From CAVQUE01 sp046290435 (lineage in GTDB: Bacteria > Actinomycetota > Acidimicrobiia > Acidimicrobiales > UBA8592): 64,000 nt of DNA. Below are positions 25,893 to 34,846 of the stretch, piece after piece. The translations under genes and the position numbers were made by a program. The stretch covers positions 112,425-176,424 of the forward strand of contig JBKAGO010000036.1 of the NCBI GenBank assembly GCA_046290435.1, written 5' to 3'. Positions within the stretch are counted from its first letter, which is position 1. Each line of letters starts with the position of its first letter. The notes beneath the pieces were generated by a model that did no database searches, was not told where the DNA came from, and was given only the letters and a program-made list of their open reading frames with translations.

Positions 25893-26535
25893 CGATCTGA
25901 TCCTCGTTGTGGGAGCCCAGGTAAATCCAAGTGCTCGAGGGGATCCCGAGACACCGGAGCGAAGCCGTGCTGTTGCTCACTGTCGGGTGGGCCCGGGCGC
26001 CGTGCTGCAAACCGACCGCATGGCCGATCTCATGGCACGCGTTGCCCCGCCGCTTGCTCCAGTTGTTCGCCTGATACCACGGAGTGTCGAAGTACACGTA
26101 GTGCTGGTCGCAGCGTTGCGAGTTCACATTGTCATTGCACCACGTGATGCCGATTGCGCCGTAGAAGCTGTCGATGTATCCGCGACTCCCGAAGATGATG
26201 TCCATTTCGGCTGACCCCGTGTACACCGGCGGGCTCTGCAGAACGAATGTGAGGTTGGTGGGTTCGTACTGCGTGCCGATCCTGTTGCCCACGGCGTTGA
26301 CAGCTCTTTGCTCCATGTTTGTCTCGTAGTAGTACGTGACGGTCTTGTTGTCGGTTCGACAGGGCGACGTACCAATGCCACCGCCAGCGCAGTTCGAACC
26401 GGTGGTGGCCGTCGGGTAGAGGCTGTCGTAGTGGTGTGCAACGGCCACACCCGAGGCGAGCAGCGCCGTGATCGTGCCGGCCACGAGCACGGCCGCTAGG
26501 ACCCTGTGCTTGCGGATCCTTACCAACACAGCCAT
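25876..26535 (-). CDS. Secreted metzincin-type metallopeptidase
   Basis: 219 residues. Signal peptide of about 33 residues ends near ASGVAVA-HHYD. The mature part has the zinc site HEIGHAVGLQH (about residues 167-177), the HExxHxxGxxH pattern of metzincins, and four to six cysteines likely in disulfides. Total length is short, close to a minimal matrixin-like domain. ATG 26535 follows GGGGGAG; ATG 26553 would add six residues. Base composition is visibly less GC-rich than its surroundings, and it is coupled to the downstream lipoprotein. Probably an exported protease; substrate unknown. Confidence 0.8.
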   Translation of the reverse strand: MAVLVRIRKHRVLAAVLVAGTITALLASGVAVAHHYDSLYPTATTGSNCAGGGIGTSPCRTDNKTVTYYYETNMEQRAVNAVGNRIGTQYEPTNLTFVLQSPPVYTGSAEMDIIFGSRGYIDSFYGAIGITWCNDNVNSQRCDQHYVYFDTPWYQANNWSKRRGNACHEIGHAVGLQHGARAHPTVSNSTASLRCLGIPSSTWIYLGSHNEDQIDGHWN

Positions 26536-26693
26536 ACGATCTCCCCCAGGCATCGAATGTGACCGTAGACACACACACACCACGTCAAGCGTTTCCGAGC
26601 ACGCAGGTCGCAGGCACCGGTTCGGCCGACCCACGGCGCGCTGAGCGACCCGGCGGTAACCTTCGAGCCGTTCCCTGCACGAGGAGTTCCCCC

Positions 26694-27899
26694 ATGCCCG
26701 AAGCCGTCATCGTCGCCACCGCCCGCACCCCGATCGGGCGAGCCGTCAAGGGCAGCCTCGCCGACGCCCGCCCCGACGACCTGTCGGCGTTCATCCTCAA
26801 CGACGTCGTCGGCAAGGTCGAGGGCCTCGAACTCTCCGACGTCGAAGACGTCATGTGGGGCATCGGCCAGCCCGGCGGCGAGGGCGGCTACAACATCGCC
26901 CGCGTCATCTCCGCCATGAGCAACGTCGAGATCCCCGGCGTCACCGTCAACCGGTACTGCTCGTCGTCGCTGCAGACCATCCGCATGGCCGCCCACGCCA
27001 TCAAGGCCGGCGAGGGCGACATCTTCGTCGCCGGCGGCGTCGAGACCGTCAGCCGCTACGGCAATGGAGCGGCCGACACCGGCCCCCACAACCCCGTGTT
27101 CGCCGACGCCGAAGCCCGCACCGCCGAGCGCACCGCCGAGGGTGCCGACACCTGGCAGCCCCCCGCAGGCCTGCCCGACATCTACATCGCCATGGGCCAG
27201 ACCGCCGAGAACGTCGTCCAGGCCACCGGCGTCAGTCGCGAGCGCCAGGACGAGTTCGGCGTCCGCTCCCAGAACCTCGCCGAGGCTGCGCTCGCTCGCG
27301 GGTTCTTCGAGCGCGAGATCACGCCCTACACCCTCGCCGACGGAACCGTCGTGAGTCAGGACGACGGCATCCGCGCCGGCACCACCTACGAGAAGGTGTC
27401 GCAGCTCCAGCCGGTGTTCCGCCCCGACGGCACCGTCACCGCCGGCAACGCATGCCCACTCAACGACGGCGCCGCCGCCGTCGTGGTCATGAGCGACACC
27501 AAGGCCGCCGAGCTCGGCCTGCAACCGCTGGCCCGCATCGTCGCCACCGGCGTGTCGGCCCTCAACCCCGAGATCATGGGCATGGGCCCCGTCGGCGCCA
27601 TCACCCAGGCCCTCGGCCGGGCCGGCATGAGCATCGGCGACATGGACATGATCGAGATCAACGAGGCCTTCGCCGTGCAGGTCATCGCCTCGGCCGACGA
27701 GCTCGGCATCGACATCGACCGCCAGCTCAACCTCAACGGCGGTGCCATCGCCCTGGGTCACCCTTTCGGCATGACCGGCGCCCGCATCATGACCACCCTG
27801 CTCAACGGCCTCGAAGACGCCGACAAGGAATGGGGCCTCGAGAGCATGTGCGTCGGCGGCGGCCAGGGCATGGCCATGATCGTCCAGAGGATGTCATGA
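26694..27899 (+). CDS. Thiolase / acetyl-CoA acetyltransferase
   Basis: 401 residues, complete. Active-site Cys in VNRYCSSSLQTIRMA (about residue 87), then EINEAFAVQV and GGAIALGHPFGMTGAR. The last motif has Met where most thiolases have the second catalytic Cys (GHPxGCTG), as also found in some SCP2- and FadA-type thiolases, so activity may be altered. ATG 26694 lies 8 bases after GAGGAG. A copy of its 3' end follows downstream. Confidence 0.9.
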   Translation: MPEAVIVATARTPIGRAVKGSLADARPDDLSAFILNDVVGKVEGLELSDVEDVMWGIGQPGGEGGYNIARVISAMSNVEIPGVTVNRYCSSSLQTIRMAAHAIKAGEGDIFVAGGVETVSRYGNGAADTGPHNPVFADAEARTAERTAEGADTWQPPAGLPDIYIAMGQTAENVVQATGVSRERQDEFGVRSQNLAEAALARGFFEREITPYTLADGTVVSQDDGIRAGTTYEKVSQLQPVFRPDGTVTAGNACPLNDGAAAVVVMSDTKAAELGLQPLARIVATGVSALNPEIMGMGPVGAITQALGRAGMSIGDMDMIEINEAFAVQVIASADELGIDIDRQLNLNGGAIALGHPFGMTGARIMTTLLNGLEDADKEWGLESMCVGGGQGMAMIVQRMS

Positions 27900-28014
27900 G
27901 CCCACACGACCACCCACTCACCGAGCAGCCGCCGACGCTCCTCACGAAGGGGCGGGCGGCCGGGAGGAACGTCATGTGCGTCGGCGGCGGCCAGGGCATG
28001 GCCATGATCGTCCA
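27845..28014 (+). repeat. Duplicated 3' end of the thiolase gene
   Basis: The 42 bases 27845-27886, coding MCVGGGQGMAMIV, recur exactly at 27973-28014, offset 128, in the gap after the thiolase stop. Weaker similarity continues on both sides (GCCGNCGNCGCTCCTC near 27930 and 28053). The second copy still ends in a stop a few codons later but has no gene in front of it: a decayed tandem duplication. Confidence 0.85.
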
Positions 28015-28158
28015 ACGCCTGCGCTGATCACCACGGGGCGCACCGACCAGCCGTCGGCGCTCCTCCGACACCACCGAACCACGCTCGTGCCGTGCGACGC
28101 CCTCGGGAGTCGTGCGGCACGGTCGCGTGGGGGTGTCGGTGTTCTAGGGTTCCGGGCC

Positions 28159-29238
28159 ATGGATACCGATGTCGATCCGGACAAGCTCAAGCTCTACTCG
28201 TTCAACGTGTTCACCAAGCTCGAGGGCGCGGTCACCTCCGGGATGATCCATCTCGGCGACCAGCTCGGGCTCTATCAGGCGCTGAAGGAGGCGACCGAGC
28301 CGATCACCACCGCCGAGCTCGCCGAACGCACCGGGCTGCACGAGCGCTGGGTCCGCGAGTGGGCCCACAACCAGGCCTCGGCCCGCCTCATCGAGGTCGA
28401 CGAGACGGGCGAGCAGTTCGGTCTCTCGCCCGAAGCCGCTGCGGTGCTCGCGTCACCCGATCACCCGGCGTTCGGGATGGGCATGTTCCACCGTCTGCCC
28501 CAGACGATGGCCACCCTGACCGTCATGCCCGAGAGCTTCCGTACCGGCGTGGGCCACGACTACGACAGCCACGGCCCCGAGGGCGCGGTGGGCATCGAGC
28601 GCAGCTTCGAGCCGTGGAACCGGGCGTTCCTGCTTCCCGCCGTGCTGCCGACGCTCGAGGGCGTCGTCGACAAGCTGACGGCAGGGGCGACGGTGGCCGA
28701 CGTCGGCTGCGGGGCCGGCGGCGCCGTGTTGTTGATGGCCAAGGCCTATCCCGAGAGCCGCTTCCACGGCTACGACATCTCGCGCTACGCGCTGGGCCGG
28801 GCCGAACAGAAGCGAGAGGAGGCCGGCGCCGTCAACGTCCACTTCCACGACCCCCGTCAGGAACCGCTGCCGTCGAACCACTCGGTGGACCTCATCACCA
28901 CCTTCGACTGCATCCACGACATGACCGACCCGCAGGGAATGATGCACACCCTGCGCCAGGCCATCGCGGACGACGGCACGTGGCTGCTCGTCGACATCAA
29001 GGCCCACGACACCTTCGTCGAGAACGCCGCCAAGAACCCCATGGCGCCGCTGATGTACGGCATCAGCGTGCTGTCGTGCATGTCGTCGGCGTTGAGCGAG
29101 CCGGGCGGTGCGGGCCTCGGCACGCTCGGGTTGTCGATGGCCAAGGCCCAGGAGATGGCGGCAGCGGCCGGGTTCAGCAGGTTCCGCAAGCTCGACGTCG
29201 ACCACTCCGTCAACGCCTTCTACGAGATCCGCCCCTGA
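28159..29238 (+). CDS. SAM-dependent methyltransferase with N-terminal winged-helix (Rv2258c-like), paralogue 2
   Basis: 359 residues. Winged-helix segment ITTAELAERTGLHERWVREW, SAM motif VADVGCGAGGAVLLMAKAYP, FHGYDISRYAL, DLITTFDCIHDMTDPQGMMH and a C-terminal VLSCMSSALSEPGG patch. Same architecture as the protein encoded at 15965. ATG 28159; ribosome site weak. A strong hairpin terminator follows. Substrate unknown. Confidence 0.87.
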   Translation: MDTDVDPDKLKLYSFNVFTKLEGAVTSGMIHLGDQLGLYQALKEATEPITTAELAERTGLHERWVREWAHNQASARLIEVDETGEQFGLSPEAAAVLASPDHPAFGMGMFHRLPQTMATLTVMPESFRTGVGHDYDSHGPEGAVGIERSFEPWNRAFLLPAVLPTLEGVVDKLTAGATVADVGCGAGGAVLLMAKAYPESRFHGYDISRYALGRAEQKREEAGAVNVHFHDPRQEPLPSNHSVDLITTFDCIHDMTDPQGMMHTLRQAIADDGTWLLVDIKAHDTFVENAAKNPMAPLMYGISVLSCMSSALSEPGGAGLGTLGLSMAKAQEMAAAAGFSRFRKLDVDHSVNAFYEIRP

Positions 29239-29296
29239 CCCTGCGGACGCCTGAACTACTGGGGTCCGCCCCTGCCCTGATCGCGCCGAACGCGAC

Positions 29297-29328
29297 GATC
29301 CCCCTGCCGAGCGCAGGGGGATCGTTTC
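29297..29328. terminator. Intrinsic terminator, probably bidirectional
   Basis: GATCCCCCTG (29297-29306) and CAGGGGGATC (29314-29323) form a perfect 10-pair stem with loop CCGAGCG, followed by GTTTC. It separates the convergent methyltransferase and MT0933-like genes. Confidence 0.82.
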
Positions 29329-29370
29329 GAAGTGCCGTTCGGGTCGACGTGGATGCGTCGACCCGGATAC

Positions 29371-29577
29371 TCACTCGGCGGGGGCGTCGCCCTCGTCGTC
29401 GCGGAGCTTGTCGGCGAGGTCGTCGACCTTGTCGAGCTTGTCGGTGAACTTGCCCCCGGTCTTGTCGTCGATGAGGTCGGTGGCCTTGTCGACGCCGTCG
29501 GCGATCTTGTCGCCCTGGCTCTCGACCACGTCCATGGCCTTGTCCTTGGCCTCGTTGAGCTTGTCCATCATTCCCAT
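29371..29577 (-). CDS. MT0933-like small helical protein (putative antitoxin family)
   Basis: 68 residues: MGMMDKLNEAKDKAMDVV, then KIADGVDKATDLIDDKTGG and KFTDKLDKVDDLADKL. This matches the short amphipathic-helix pattern of M. tuberculosis Rv0909/MT0933, annotated as an antitoxin. No toxin gene is adjacent, so the antitoxin role is doubtful here; related repeats also occur in stress proteins. Start ATG 29577 after AAGGGAC. Confidence 0.78.
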   Translation of the reverse strand: MGMMDKLNEAKDKAMDVVESQGDKIADGVDKATDLIDDKTGGKFTDKLDKVDDLADKLRDDEGDAPAE

Positions 29578-29734
29578 GGGATGTCCCTTCGTCGTCGGAT
29601 GCCGCCTACCCGCCGGTGATGCGACGCCGCCATTGTGGTAGGTCGTTCGGCCCGGCACAACGCCCGATCGCGACCTACTACCCTCGGCGCCCGAGCGGGA
29701 ACGACGGCCACCCACCCCCATGAGGAGTATCACG

Positions 29735-32158
29735 ATGACCGAGACGCCCGGCGGCCACCTGCACCTGGGTGGCGCGATCGACGCATCGACCGGCGACCGC
29801 ACCGACACACCCGTCCACTACGAGGCCTCCAACCTCACCACCCACGGCGTCATCGTCGGCATGACCGGTTCGGGCAAGACCGGCCTGGGCGTCGTCGTGC
29901 TCGAAGAGGCTCTCTCCCAGGGCATCCCGACGCTCGTCATCGACCCCAAGGGCGACATGGGCAACCTCCTGCTCGGGTTCGAGAACCTGAGCGGCCCCGA
30001 GTTCGAACCCTGGATCGACGCGGTCGCCGCCCAGCGCGACGGCGTGACCATCGCGGAGCGCGCCGCCGAGACCGCCGAGATGTGGCGCAACGGTCTCGCC
30101 GGTTGGGGCCTCGACGGTACCGACATCGCCGAGTTGCACGACCGCGCCGACTTCGCCATCTACACGCCCGGGTCGAACGCGGGCATCCCCCTCAACGTCA
30201 TCGGCTCGCTGCGCGCCCCGGCCACCGACGACACCGAGACCATCGCAGACGAGATCGAGGGATTCGCATCGTCGATCCTCGGGCTGGTCGGCATCGACGC
30301 CGATCCGCTGGCGAGCCGCGAACACATCCTCATCTCCAACATCATCAGCCACGCCTGGTCCAACGGCATCGACATCGACCTCGCCGGTCTGATCGGTGCC
30401 ATCCAGCAGCCCCCGATGCGCAAGCTCGGGGTCATCGACCTCGAGACCTTCTACCCCGCCGCCGATCGCATGAAGTTGGCGCTCACGCTCAACGGCCTCA
30501 TGGCGAGCCCGTCGTTCGCGGCATGGATCGACGGCGTCGAGCTCGACATCGCATCGCTGCTGTTCACCGCAGACGGTCGGCCTCGCTGCGCGGTGGTGAC
30601 GCTGTCGCATCTCACCGACGCCGAGCGGCAGTTCGTGGTGACGCTGTTGTTGTCGAAGGTGGTCACCTGGATGCGGTCCCAGCCCGGCACCACGGACCTG
30701 CGGGCACTCATCTACATGGACGAGGTGTTCGGGTTCGTCCCGCCATCGGCGATGCCACCGGCGAAGAAGCCGATCCTCACCATCTTCAAGCAGGCCCGCG
30801 CGTTCGGTGTCGGCATGATCCTGTCCACCCAGAACCCCGTCGACCTCGACTACAAGGCCATCTCCAACGCGGGCACGTGGATGATCGGCCGTCTCCAGAC
30901 CGAGCGTGACAAGGGGCGCCTCCTCGAGGGCATGACGTCGAGTTCGGGTGCGGTCGACATCGGCGTCATCGACGACACCATCAGCGGCCTGGGCAAGCGC
31001 CAGTTCCTGCTGTTCTCCACCAAGTCCCCGACCCCGAAGGTGTTCGCCACCCGGTGGGCCATGTCGTACCTGCCCGGCCCGCTCACCCGCGAGCAGATCA
31101 GCGTGCTGATGGATCCCCGCCGCGCCGAGTTGATGCCGGCGCCGGCGGTCGTCGCCGACTCCGCCGGCGCCGGGCAGGTCATCGCAGGTACCCCCTCGGC
31201 CGCACCTGCGCTCGCCGACGACGAGACCACCGCTCCCCCACCGGTCGCCGAGGGCACACGCGTCGCCCACCTCGATCCGGCAGCCCCGTGGGCCGCGGAG
31301 CTCGGTGCCGTCGCCGGCGGCACCCGGCTGCAGGCCGCGCTGGTGGCGCGGGTGAAGCTGCTGTTCGACGAGACCGTCGGCGACCTCCGCCACGAACAGG
31401 AATGGGAGGCGGTGCTGTTCCCCCTCGAAGGCGAGCAGGCCGACATGGACGATGCCATCGCAGTCGACTACGACGATCGCGACCTGGCCGGGTCAGCCCC
31501 CGAGAACGCCCGCTACGTGCTGCCCGTGGCGAAGATCCGGAACAAGACCTACTTCTCCAAGGCGGCGACCGACCTCCGCAACCGCATCCACCGGACCGAG
31601 ACCCTGCCGCTGTTGCAGAACACCGAGCTGAAGGTCCTTTCGCGACCCGACGAGAGCGCCGAGGACTTCCGCGAACGGTGCCGGCGTCTCGCCGACGACC
31701 GACTCGACGCCGCGGCCGACAAGCTGCGAGACAAATACGAGACGCGGATCGACCGCGAGCAGGCCGCCATCGCCAAGGCTGAGGACCGCCTGCGTGAGGC
31801 CGAGGCCGATGCCTCCCGGCGCGGCACCGACGAGATCATCTCCGGGGTCGGCGATGTGCTCGGCAGCCTCTTCGGGGGCCGCAAGTCCGCCCGGTCGATC
31901 GTCACCGGTCTGCGGCGCGCCGGCTCCAAACGCAGCATGCGCGACAAGGCCCACGAGCGGGTCGAGACGGCACGCAACCGCCTCACCGAGGAGTACGAGG
32001 ACCTCGACGAGCTCCAGGAGGACCTGGCCGAGGAGCTCGAGGAGCTCGCCGACCACTGGGAGGACGTGGCCGGCGCCATCACCCCGCTCGAGGTCACCCT
32101 CGAAAAGAACGACATCGACGTCGACGAGATCACCCTCGTGTGGATCCCGACGGCCTGA
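29735..32158 (+). CDS. HerA/VirB4-like ATPase (DUF853/DUF87-type)
   Basis: 807 residues. N-terminal ATPase with Walker A VGMTGSGKTGLGVV (about residue 42), VIDPKGDMGNLL, Walker B ALIYMDEVFGF (about residue 328) and a STQNPVDLDYK segment typical of HerA-type DNA-pumping ATPases. The C-terminal third is charged and coiled-coil-rich (DREQAAIAKAEDRLREAE; later an Asp/Glu-rich run near LQEDLAEELEELADHW). No nuclease partner (NurA) is adjacent. ATG 29735 is preceded by GAGGAG. Probably acts on DNA or in an envelope assembly; role unknown. Confidence 0.82.
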   Translation: MTETPGGHLHLGGAIDASTGDRTDTPVHYEASNLTTHGVIVGMTGSGKTGLGVVVLEEALSQGIPTLVIDPKGDMGNLLLGFENLSGPEFEPWIDAVAAQRDGVTIAERAAETAEMWRNGLAGWGLDGTDIAELHDRADFAIYTPGSNAGIPLNVIGSLRAPATDDTETIADEIEGFASSILGLVGIDADPLASREHILISNIISHAWSNGIDIDLAGLIGAIQQPPMRKLGVIDLETFYPAADRMKLALTLNGLMASPSFAAWIDGVELDIASLLFTADGRPRCAVVTLSHLTDAERQFVVTLLLSKVVTWMRSQPGTTDLRALIYMDEVFGFVPPSAMPPAKKPILTIFKQARAFGVGMILSTQNPVDLDYKAISNAGTWMIGRLQTERDKGRLLEGMTSSSGAVDIGVIDDTISGLGKRQFLLFSTKSPTPKVFATRWAMSYLPGPLTREQISVLMDPRRAELMPAPAVVADSAGAGQVIAGTPSAAPALADDETTAPPPVAEGTRVAHLDPAAPWAAELGAVAGGTRLQAALVARVKLLFDETVGDLRHEQEWEAVLFPLEGEQADMDDAIAVDYDDRDLAGSAPENARYVLPVAKIRNKTYFSKAATDLRNRIHRTETLPLLQNTELKVLSRPDESAEDFRERCRRLADDRLDAAADKLRDKYETRIDREQAAIAKAEDRLREAEADASRRGTDEIISGVGDVLGSLFGGRKSARSIVTGLRRAGSKRSMRDKAHERVETARNRLTEEYEDLDELQEDLAEELEELADHWEDVAGAITPLEVTLEKNDIDVDEITLVWIPTA

Positions 32159-32172
32159 CCCGCGTCGTTCGT

Positions 32173-32191
32173 GGCTGACACCGCGTCAGAT
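32173..32191. promoter_or_regulatory. Palindromic operator, CTGAC-N5-GTCAG type, copy 3
   Basis: GGCTGACACCGCGTCAGAT, the same 19-base form as at 1131 and 21937. It ends at the start of a -10-like TATCCT (32191-32196), 52 bases before the SDR start, so it would sit in the promoter spacer. Confidence 0.68.
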
Positions 32192-32242
32192 ATCCTCGGC
32201 GGCGCACGATCGCAGTCGGCGCACGGTGCAGGAGGCAGTTCC

Positions 32243-33130
32243 ATGGGTTCACTCGACGGCAGGGTCGCGATCGTCACCGGCGCCGGGAGCGGCGTCGGCC
32301 GTTGCCATGCGCTGGCGTTGGCTGCCGAGGGCGCTGCGGTGGTGGTCAACGACCTCGGCGACGCCGCGGACGACACGGTCGCAGCCATCGTCGACGCCGG
32401 CGGTTCGGCCGTGGCGCATCACGGCAGCGTGGCCGACTGGGGCACCGGCGACGAGCTCGTCGCCGCCGCCACCGATGCCTTCGGCGACCTCCACATCCTG
32501 GTCAACAACGCCGGCATCACCCGCGACGCCATGAGCTTCTCGATGACCGAGCAGGACTGGGACCTCGTCATCGACGTCCACCTCAAGGGCCACTTCGTGT
32601 GCGCCCGCGCCGCAGGTGCCTACTGGCGCAACCAGTCCAAGAAGGGCATCGAGGGCCCCCGGCGCCTCATCCACACCACCAGCGAATCGGGTCTGTTCGG
32701 CTCGGCAGGCCAGGGCAACTACGGATCGGCCAAGGGCGGCATCTTGACGATGTCGCTGGTGTTCGGCCGCGAGCTCGGCAAGTACGGCGTGACCACGAAC
32801 GTCATCGCACCCCGCGCCCGGACGCCGATGACCCAGCACACGGCGTCGATGGCAGCCCCCGAGGACCCCGACGCGTTCGACACCTACGCCCCCGACAACG
32901 TGTCGCCGTTCGTCGTGTGGCTCTGCACCGACGATGCCGCCGATGTGACCGGTCAGACCTTCATCGTCGGCGGCAGCGGCGTCTGGCGGATGCAGCCCTT
33001 CAGCCACCTCGCCTCCCTCGAGCTCACCGGCAAACGGCTCACCGTCGCCGAGATCTCCGCCCGCCGCGACGAACTGTTCGCCGACGTCGACCCGGGCCTC
33101 CCGCCGTTCCAGGCCCCGAAGTTCGGCTGA
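32243..33130 (+). CDS. Short-chain dehydrogenase/reductase
   Basis: 295 residues. Rossmann motif VAIVTGAGSGVGRCHALALA at the N-terminus, ILVNNAGITRDAM, and the catalytic Ser with Tyr-xxx-Lys in TTSESGLF and NYGSAKGG (about residues 145-163). The length and the extended C-terminus resemble FabG-like or multifunctional beta-oxidation 3-hydroxyacyl-CoA dehydrogenases. ATG 32243 follows GGAGG. The upstream operator, shared with a thiolase and an aldehyde dehydrogenase, suggests acyl or alcohol catabolism; substrate is inferred only. Confidence 0.9.
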   Translation: MGSLDGRVAIVTGAGSGVGRCHALALAAEGAAVVVNDLGDAADDTVAAIVDAGGSAVAHHGSVADWGTGDELVAAATDAFGDLHILVNNAGITRDAMSFSMTEQDWDLVIDVHLKGHFVCARAAGAYWRNQSKKGIEGPRRLIHTTSESGLFGSAGQGNYGSAKGGILTMSLVFGRELGKYGVTTNVIAPRARTPMTQHTASMAAPEDPDAFDTYAPDNVSPFVVWLCTDDAADVTGQTFIVGGSGVWRMQPFSHLASLELTGKRLTVAEISARRDELFADVDPGLPPFQAPKFG

Positions 33131-33214
33131 TCGGGCCGACTCCCACGCACCGCAGGGACTCCCACGCACGGTCAGGGCTCGCCCGCGCAGGAGCGGCGCA
33201 GGTAGAGCCGAGGG

Positions 33215-34687
33215 CTACCCCTCGGGTTCGGGGGTGGGGCTCTCGCCGCCGCCGAGGCTGTCGTCGGCGATGTCGTCGCCTTCGTCTTCGGACGAGATCT
33301 CGACCTCGCCGGTGCTGTCGAGGCCAGGGGTGAACTGGAGCTCGACCAGGTTCTCGGGACGGCAGTTCATCACGCCGCGCCGTGCCGGGAACGTGCGGTC
33401 CCAGGTGCCGTCCTCGAGCGTCAACAGCGTGAAGCACGGCGACGGGATCCGCTCGGCGGGGTTGGATACGCCGTGCAGCCCGTTGGCGTCCCACGCGGTG
33501 ATGGTCTGCGCCGCGGCGATCACCCCGGCCCGGCTGATGGAATCGGGGTCGTAGTCCGCCGTGCCGGTGCCGATCGATCGATCGACGGCCTCCTGGAACA
33601 ACAAACCCGCAGCCCACGCCTCGACCCCCACCACCGTCGGCACCGCGTCGGGGTGCACGGTGGGCAGCGCGAACAGGTAGCGGGCGAGCTCGCGCGAGAA
33701 CTCGGCATCTTCGAACGGCAGGATCGGCAGCCAGACCGACACCCCGTCACCGAGGCGGCCCGCCTCCTCGACCCAGGCACGCGAGTAGCAGGCCTGCCCG
33801 CAGTCGATCAGACGCATCCGGTCGCGGTCGCCGCCGAGCTCGCGGATCAGGTCGAGCAGCCGTCGGGCGCTGTTGCGCCACACCAGCGCCCGCGCATCCT
33901 CGTCGATCAGCTCGGCGGCCTCGACGGAGAAGTCGGTGCTCGGGTCGGCGGTGGACCTCGAAGCGAACTCGAAGCCCTGTGCCGACGCAGCCTCGATCAT
34001 GCGCTCGCCGTTGACCTGGGCGGCCGGGAACTCGAAGAGCACCGTGGCGGCAGCGTCGACCGCAACGGGGTACGTGTCGGCATACCAGCGGGCCCAACCG
34101 GCATTCCAGATCTGGCCCGTGACCGGATTGGAGACGAACGTCCCCGGCGAACGGAGCCGCTCGACCGTGCTGGCCACGGCGGGGAAGTCCGGGAGCGCGC
34201 AGTCGGGCGCGGTGAGCTGGTCGAGGCCGGCGCCGTCGTCGAGTGCGGCGGAGCCCACCAACGCGAAGATGTCGCTGTTGCAGACGAGGTCGATCTGTTC
34301 GGCGTGACGGACGACCTGCGAGTCGAATCGGACGATCTCGATGGTGCGACCACCGGCGATGCCGCCGGTGGCGTTGACGGTGGCCGCCCAGGCATCGATG
34401 GCTTCGAAGGCTCCGAGGTTGTTCTCGGCGCCGAGCTCGACGGTGCCGGCGACGTCGGCGATGACCCCGATGCGGACGGCATCGGCGGTGACGCCGGGCT
34501 CGTTGTCGAATGGTGCCGGGGTGGGTGTCGGCGCGGCCGGCGCGACCGTGGCCTCCGGTGTCGCGGTGGGCATCGGGGTGGCGGGCGCGGCAACCACGGG
34601 GATCTCCGGGGACGCGCACGCGGCTGCACCGAGCGCCGCGGCCACGAGCACTGCCGCGTTCTGGAGGAGTTGCCGACGTCGCGCCAT
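33215..34687 (-). CDS. Periplasmic-binding-protein-like lipoprotein
   Basis: 490 residues. Basic N-terminus, hydrophobic core and lipobox GAAAC (Cys about residue 24), a Pro/Thr linker, then a type I binding fold (DAVRIGVIADVAGTVELGAE, GGIAGGRTIEIVRFDSQVV). Several cysteine pairs occur (LVCNSD, DCGQACYS). The tail is acidic and ends ESPTPEPEG. It resembles the protein encoded at 6035 in layout but not closely in sequence. No ABC permease is adjacent. Likely ligand capture at the outer face of the membrane; ligand unknown. Confidence 0.82.
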   Translation of the reverse strand: MARRRQLLQNAAVLVAAALGAAACASPEIPVVAAPATPMPTATPEATVAPAAPTPTPAPFDNEPGVTADAVRIGVIADVAGTVELGAENNLGAFEAIDAWAATVNATGGIAGGRTIEIVRFDSQVVRHAEQIDLVCNSDIFALVGSAALDDGAGLDQLTAPDCALPDFPAVASTVERLRSPGTFVSNPVTGQIWNAGWARWYADTYPVAVDAAATVLFEFPAAQVNGERMIEAASAQGFEFASRSTADPSTDFSVEAAELIDEDARALVWRNSARRLLDLIRELGGDRDRMRLIDCGQACYSRAWVEEAGRLGDGVSVWLPILPFEDAEFSRELARYLFALPTVHPDAVPTVVGVEAWAAGLLFQEAVDRSIGTGTADYDPDSISRAGVIAAAQTITAWDANGLHGVSNPAERIPSPCFTLLTLEDGTWDRTFPARRGVMNCRPENLVELQFTPGLDSTGEVEISSEDEGDDIADDSLGGGESPTPEPEG

Positions 34688-34846
34688 TGGCGCGTCAGGG
34701 TAAGGCGATGCACGGACCGGCGCACGTCACCCGGCTCCCGAGCCGGACTCCGGCGATCGGCGGGCCACCCCGCCCGGTCCGGGGCGGGGTCCATCGGGCT
34801 ATGGTCGCCGGGTGTCGCAGCTCGCTGAACTCGCCGTGTCCCACCG

